Below are positions 60,501 through 64,000 of a stretch of 64,000 nt of DNA, in pieces. The DNA is from Oxytricha trifallax (taxonomy: Eukaryota > Ciliophora > Spirotrichea > Sporadotrichida > Oxytrichidae). The stretch spans positions 1 to 64,000 of the forward strand of contig ARYC01002703.1 of the NCBI GenBank assembly GCA_000711775.1, written 5' to 3'. Every line of letters begins with the position of its first letter. Position 1 is the stretch's first letter. Under the pieces are notes generated by a model, which saw nothing but the letters and a program-made list of their open reading frames with translations, did not search any database and was not told the origin of the DNA. The position numbers and the translations under genes are program-made.

Positions 60501-62988
60501 TTCTTGCCAACCCAGAAAGGAACTAAAATCTCATTCTTAAAAGCCTTACTGAGTGAAGAGAAAAAAGCTTTTAAGTCTAATGAAATTAGGATGATAGAGA
60601 TACCTAACTACCCTGAAATATCAGTGACAAACCTCTATGATGATGCTATGAGTGATCCGGATGTTGCTCTCTATCTTCCATCAAAGCTACAGCTCTCAAA
60701 TAAGTTGTCAGAGAGAAACTTCTTCTTTGGTGTCCTTGGAACTCTGAAACCTGAGTTAAATGAAGTTATTTAAGAAGCTCATAAGAAACGCTATAGCATC
60801 TCTCCTGAAGAAATGGAGAAGCAGGGAATTAAAATCAGCGATACCTGACTCTAGGAACTACAGAAGCATCCATTCATCTCTAGTAAGCTTACCCTTCTAA
60901 CTTTATAGAAAAACCTGGTACTGCTATATACTTGATGAAAGAGCGCAGCAAATTAAACAGAGAGAGAAAGTCTCAAGTAAAGCATGAATTGAGTAAGAGA
61001 CTCTTCAAAGATTTCTAAAAGCCAGACGAGATGATCATAGATGCAGGGGCTGGCATTAAGAGAAGAAACATGGGCCCAAGCAGCCTTAAGAGGAAGAGAA
61101 GAAAGAGAAGCCAAATCCCTTTACGGGCTAATTTAATATGTGAACTTATTCATTCATTTAAATCTAAAACTTATTTATATACTCAAAATCTCCCTTCTCT
61201 TACACATATTTAGCTTTCTCATCACTGACTCTATGAGCAGCACTCTTAATAAAATCGACTGTATCTATTTTTAAATCATGCATCAGATGGTAAAGCAGCA
61301 ATTTCTTATAATGACCTTTCAATAACCCCCAATATAATTCAATTCCATTGAACTAAGGGCTGTAAGGAACATAAAATACAAGTGTTATATATAGCCTTTC
61401 ATATTCCTTCCTTGAGTCTTTAGTTTATGAACTGACAAGTTATCAACGAATAGAATAATCTCTTAGTCATCGAACTTATCTCTGAGTTATTGCAAGAACT
61501 TAATATATTGTTCAGTCTTTTTAGAACGAGGGTGAATAACATAAGTCCCTAGGCATCTATCTTCACTTATTCTACCAAGAATTGCATGAGTTTAAACCTT
61601 AACCTTTTAATTATATACTTATATATAACTATACCTCTTGTACCAAGACCTTGATATAAAGGTATTGAATGTAAATACAGCTTCATCAGCGTGTATGATT
61701 TTATATTATGCTCTTAATACCTATGCATTATCAAATATATAATTTAAAATAGACTTATAAAATGGGACATTAAAGTTAATCACTCTCTTTTTGCGATTGA
61801 CTGTCTTGTAAAATATTCCGTTCTTTTTATATATGTTAGCTATCAATTAAGCAGAAATGTGAAGCTCAGGAAATTAGCGATGAAACATCACAGCCCTCTA
61901 GGCTAGAGAGAAATGAGCCCAGTATTTAAGAGTCTTATCATTAATAAGATAGTCAATATGATGCTGCTAAAATTTTAAGGGTATCTTAGGCTTAGAATTA
62001 AGATGCTATCTCTTTAAACTCAATGCTAATAGACAGTGAGACCTAACAGTAACAGGAGATTTATGGAGTAGCCTTGCAATAGACGTATAATTCAGAACAG
62101 CTTGAGTTATTCACTATATTCATAACATCCATATCGCAACTTAAACAATAAATCTATATACTCACTGTCATAAATAGACCCCAAACCTCGCATATACTCA
62201 CTTAAATTACTAATATTTAAACATTAAACCGCTACATAAACCCTATTAAAACCCTAATAAATCATGCACTAATAGTCTGCTTTTATCAATCAAAAACTCA
62301 ATCAAACTACTGAAAGGGTTTTGGGGTTTTGATTGTATATCTCTTTATTTTATATAAAAAGTATAAGGGTGAGATTAATCATAAGAGCAATCGGTATTTA
62401 AAGAAAATTATATTAAAATAAATTAATATTGATATTTCACAATTATTTTATTTTATTAAAAAAAATAATTAACTTTATATAAATTCAAAGTAAGAAATAA
62501 AATAAATTAAAACTGTTTGAACTTTAAAAATTTGTTCTAAATAAATTCATATTTAAATTAAAAATTATAATTATTATTTTAGTAAACTTAATTGAGATGT
62601 AGATTTTAATAATTTAATGACAAAATAATTATAAAATTAAGATTTAGGCTCCACAAATTGATATAAAATATAAGGTCTCCTGTATAATTAATTTTTTATC
62701 ACTGTTTCTAAATTCAATTACTTATATTAATTATTTTTTCATGTGATTAAAATATCTTTTATATAAAACATTTAGAATTATAATGGAACCTTCCCCAATT
62801 AACTTCTAAGTTCAGATATTTTCTAATTATTCGATGGATGCAAGATATCTACGGATTGTGTAAATTTTGCGACGGAGTCAATATAAGCTAGAGAACAGTT
62901 TAGTATGAGTTTGGTATTTCGCAAAGATATGGAAGTTGCTGAGAAATTTGTTTTTAATATTACTATAAAAAAGAAAGATCAAAACTGA
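51575..62988 (+). CDS. Unit 5: F-box/LRR-like family gene in MDSs, most expanded IESs
   Basis: Segments: M1 51575-51652, M2 51716-51963 (FLDTKNFLRIRRVNSLLMRV; DSLILEQFKKSKIASLVS), N 52021-~52100, O ~52480-52530 (tentative), M ~53371-53409, Y 53681-53757, Z 53857-53941, W 53994-~54065, V ~54110-54135 (tentative), U 55166-~55292 (ENLYIDSDTVDHL), T ~55632-55696 (TNVKKLNIFGVDKQ), S 55775-55837 (FPQIETLDIQNMYVF), R 57654-57801 (FFDGFKQYFRNN), Q 57907-~57966, P ~62780-62988 (MSLVFRKDMEVAEKF, stop TGA 62986-62988). Pointers CATTT, TGTAATT, AGTT, AAGTTTA, AGCA, CAATTTC, TTTTTC and TATTA keep the frame. The S/R IES holds a GC island and a transposase relic; the Q/P IES holds TBE E. It is more diverged from units 2 and 4 than they are from each other. 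Confidence 0.75.
51648..51715. other. 68-bp IES in the F-box of unit 5 (CATTT pointers)
   Basis: CATTT at 51648-51652 and 51716-51720; joining gives DALRSIMAF-LDTKNFLRIRR in frame, the clearest F-box-like match of the family. Confidence 0.85.
52101..53370. other. IES sequence of unit 5 between N and M
   Basis: AT-rich. Only a short block at ~52475-52530 resembles unit 3 (~28045-28110) and may be segment O. No element recognised. Confidence 0.35.
54136..55165. other. IES between segments V and U of unit 5
   Basis: AT-rich; no inverted repeat or ORF recognised. The right boundary is the AACATT at the start of U. Confidence 0.4.
55973..56529 (+). mobile_element. 557-bp GC-rich island, possible SINE-like insertion
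   Basis: About half GC in a ~20% GC setting, with abrupt edges and AATGAT on both sides (55967-55972 and 56530-56535). No long ORF under the ciliate code on either strand. A GGTTCAATC-like motif near 56092, preceded by a TGGCCCGAGG-like motif near 55997, could be RNA polymerase III B and A boxes, but the spacing (~90 bp) is too wide for a plain tRNA. No match to rRNA, tRNA or 5S could be recognised by eye. Strand is assumed from these motifs. Confidence 0.4.
57057..57480 (-). pseudogene. IS630/Tc1-type transposase relic
   Basis: The - strand retains LFNAE, VWLNPIEQLFSYIKCHLK and KLWASIVKKWGSAIKHKLCE, aligned with the transposase at 1-324, but the frame is broken at least three times (near 57320, 57205 and 57145). 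The intron position of the left-edge copy cannot be traced cleanly. It lies in the S/R IES of unit 5. Confidence 0.7.
58364..59796 (-). pseudogene. TBE E zinc-finger/kinase protein, nearly intact
   Basis: ATG at 59794-59796 (MSANLLRRAALLGSCQQ). Finger 1 YQCKECNKVFPYKSTYKRH, finger 2 VCEFCEKPYSHTRDLKVH, both C-x2-C-x12-H-x4-H. A linker follows, then a kinase domain with hinge-like LLEMTYREFL, LGYVHRDLKPENIMMN (HRD and DLKPEN complete), VYIIDFNRTQ (DFN for DFG) and YGTPGYFPERE. Open from the start to ~58650, where a 2-bp gain (CTCTCTCTCT run) shifts the frame; a second shift follows near 58430 and the final TGA has become TTA. The glycine-rich loop is not evident. Catalytic activity is uncertain because DFG is altered. 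Presumed nuclear DNA-binding kinase of TBE transposition. Confidence 0.85.
59797..60356. promoter_or_regulatory. Divergent non-coding region of TBE E
   Basis: Between the kinase ATG (-) and the 22-kDa ATG (+). Carries GGAGGTCCTC and GGAGGACCTCCT palindromes and CTCCTAAT/ATTAGGAG repeats found in all TBEs here. 60190-60260 may be a 5' exon (WKSIYETWSKFFN). Confidence 0.45.
60357..61143 (+). pseudogene. TBE E 22-kDa protein gene, nearly intact
   Basis: ATG 60357 (MKSMNDAMKRI), TGA 61141-61143. Visible blocks: LVQQGKLLTNTNRLTIVGLF, MIEIPNYPEISVTNLYDDAM, LPSKLQLSNKLSERNFFFG, EAHKKRYSISPEEMEKQG; intron 60883-60908; KKPGTAIYLMKERSK, then a Lys/Arg/Glu-rich tail. Lesions: TGA at ~60846 where TBE B and C have TGG (SDTWLQEL), and a 1-nt loss near 61082 in the tail. 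About 250 residues, no membrane segment. Role unknown in the literature I recall; always paired with the transposase. The stop is 6 bp from the convergent transposase stop. Confidence 0.8.
60883..60908 (+). other. 26-nt intron in the TBE E 22-kDa gene
   Basis: GTAAGCTTAC...TTCTAACTTTATAG. Splicing fuses HPFIS to KKPGTAIYLM; without it the frame hits TGA TGA at ~60932-60937. Confidence 0.75.
61150..62193 (-). pseudogene. TBE E transposase (DD34E), nearly intact
   Basis: ATG at 62191-62193 (MRGLGSIYDSEYIDLLFKLR), TGA at 61150-61152; 1044 bp. It reads RYGCYEYSEQLK at the codon-26 region (Cys retained), then HIDYLINDKTLKYWAHFSLA and FPELHISAQLIANIYKKNG; catalytic blocks FVDNLSVHK and YSPQFNGIELYW are present. 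One-base losses occur near 62088 (after EQLK) and near 61435 and ~61735. Start context is conserved in all TBE copies, which is why this ATG was chosen. Confidence 0.85.
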
Positions 62989-63543
62989 TGATAATTTAAT
63001 TTAAATAATTAAAAAATTACTTGAATAGTTTTAATAAAGATTAATACAATCAATTTATTCTTAATTATTATACTTTATTTTTTAAATGAGATGACTGAAA
63101 TAGAAATAGATTAGAAATTACTCGATAAATGATAAATCAGCATTAAATTACTATGCTTATTAATTTAATTTAATCATTAATATTTTGCTTAACTAAAACT
63201 CCATAGATCAATTAAGACATGAGAATTGGGGTTAAGAACAATTAAATTAAGAATTTATTATTATTGGCGTATAATTATAATGTTTGGGCTAATTATTAAA
63301 ACTATTGGCTCGATTAATTGTCCTTATAAAATAATCCAATCAGGGTGTGTTAATTTGATTTTAGCCTAATTATTTATATTATTAGCCAATAATAATTAAT
63401 TTTTAATATAATTGTTCTTAACTCCTATCCTCACTTCTTAATTGATCTATGGGGTTTTATATAATGCTTATCATTTATAGACAATTGATAAATAACAGAT
63501 AATTAATATTTGGTGATAGATATCAAATTAAATTTCTTTTTAA
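62989..63543. other. Spacer with foldback FB7
   Basis: The hairpin spans ~63194-63453: CCATAGATCAATTAAGAC and GGGGTTAAGAAC on the left pair with GTTCTTAACTCC and CTTAATTGATCTATGG on the right. Its loop (~63278-63345) resembles the loop of FB3. No clear target duplication. Nothing else recognised. Confidence 0.6.
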
Positions 63544-64000
63544 TCATTCATTATCCCTTTAAACAGGTCTATATGGTGATGTCTTTCTATCTCCTTTTGA
63601 CATCATGCTTCCCTTATTGTCATTACTATATAACTAATCGTATTTCTTCTTTCTTCTGCTTACTACAGATTAGAAATCCCTCCCATTCACATTATTAATT
63701 TCTTAAACTGGGTTGTAGTGAGTGTGCTTGTCTGGTGAGTTGATATTTGCTTGATTATTTTGAGTTATATTATCTTAGTCGTTGTTGTGATTAAAACCAG
63801 CTGTGGTGGCATTACTATTCAAAAGATTTGCATTGAGGTTTGAATGGCCATTTCCTACTTAAGTTGCTCCAAATCTCATATTCCCGTAGCCTTTCAAAGA
63901 TCTGGCTGGTCTTTAAAGCTGAGTAGCTCCAAGTCCTCCTCCAACTAAACTTACTTAAACTGAGGACTTTCTCTGATCGATATTTGTGAAGATGGGGATT
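63544..64000 (-). CDS. 3' part of an Asn/Gln-rich protein gene, continues beyond the right edge
   Basis: A - strand frame open for 152 codons from the window edge to TGA at 63544-63546, with several TAA codons read as Gln. Reads KSSVQVSLVGGGLGATQL, FGATQVGNGHSNLNANLL, HNNDQDNITQNNQANINS, SRRKKKYDQLYSND and ends SPYRPVQRDNE. Low complexity (N, Q, S, G), with one basic cluster that could be a nuclear signal. GC is clearly higher than the neighbouring AT-rich DNA. It looks like an MDS of an unrelated macronuclear gene. No domain recognised. Confidence 0.6.

Larger units (their letters stand above)
58214..62331. mobile_element. TBE E: complete telomere-bearing element, 4118 bp
   Basis: CAAAACCCCAAAACCCTTTC at 58214 and GGGGTTTTG ending at 62331, flanked by ATT (58211-58213, 62332-62334). 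Kinase (-), 22-kDa (+), transposase (-). Lies in the Q/P IES of unit 5. It has the fewest lesions among the five TBEs. Confidence 0.92.

Noticed and set aside
4164-62331. C4A4-like runs at TBE ends taken as real telomeres
   Set aside because: They are single short tips of long inverted repeats with 3-bp target duplications, internal to continuous sequence.
62332-62400. ATT-GTATATCTCTTT just right of TBE E read as the continuation of segment R
   Set aside because: Segment R of unit 5 is complete at 57654-57801; the resemblance to YLF is chance, and TBE E lies in the Q/P IES.
1199-62988. Gaps between gene segments as ordinary introns
   Set aside because: Most gaps lack GT...AG ends, are bounded by short direct repeats that differ between paralogs, and reach kilobases, whereas the introns seen here are 26-29 nt.

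Overview
The window looks like micronuclear (germline) DNA of a hypotrich/stichotrich ciliate of the Oxytricha-Sterkiella-Stylonychia type. Four things in the sequence support this. (1) It is very AT-rich, and reading frames stay open only if TAA and TAG are glutamine and TGA is the only stop. (2) Several 4-5 kb transposons have terminal inverted repeats starting with telomere-like CAAAACCCCAAAACCC and 3-bp ANT target duplications. They carry a DD34E transposase, a '22 kDa' protein and a zinc-finger/kinase protein, which is the gene set known for telomere-bearing elements (TBEs). (3) Coding sequence is cut into short segments (MDSs) separated by AT-rich DNA (IESs), with short direct repeats (pointers) at the junctions. 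(4) Introns are tiny (26-29 nt) with GTAAG, CTAAC and TAG signals. The exact species cannot be told from the sequence.

The backbone is a tandem array of five paralogous genes, all on the + strand: unit 1 (its 5' part lies left of the window, ~1199-10878), unit 2 (13339-23872), unit 3 (26260-41888), unit 4 (43264-49875) and unit 5 (51575-62988). Each encodes an estimated 450-residue protein with an F-box-like N-terminus and leucine-rich-repeat-like segments. Each is split at the same places into about 13-15 MDSs in unscrambled order. The pointer sequences at a given junction differ between paralogs, yet joining across them keeps the frame at nearly every junction I could test. This array is the main find.

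The IESs, the intergenic gaps and even some MDSs are loaded with mobile DNA. Five recognisable TBEs are present: A 4164-10028, B 19130-23273, C 32512-37174 nested in D 30661-38687, and E 58214-62331. There is also a TBE relic near 47.3-47.7 kb. TBE A and TBE D sit inside coding segments, and removing each element with one copy of its 3-bp target duplication restores the host frame. A LINE-like retroelement lies in TBE A (8275-9892). A 1.2-kb TBE-like element (6656-7866) and a 336-bp element with 3-bp target duplication (37858-38193) interrupt TBE transposase genes.

A second class of inserts is long foldback (hairpin) elements, several with C/G-rich stems and 8-bp target duplications (5171-5514, 27168-27970, 33080-33709, ~39865-40644, ~50231-51335; possibly also ~16809-17915 and ~63194-63453). 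Other accessory items are an inverted-repeat element carrying a 106-codon ORF (1720-2733), two remnants of an IS630/Tc1-type transposase (left edge and 57.1-57.5 kb), and a 557-bp GC-rich island (55973-56529). The right edge (63544-64000, - strand) holds the 3' end of an unrelated Asn/Gln-rich gene.

All calls come from reading the sequence; no database search was run. MDS coordinates are exact where a pointer is quoted and approximate (within about 10-20 bp) otherwise.
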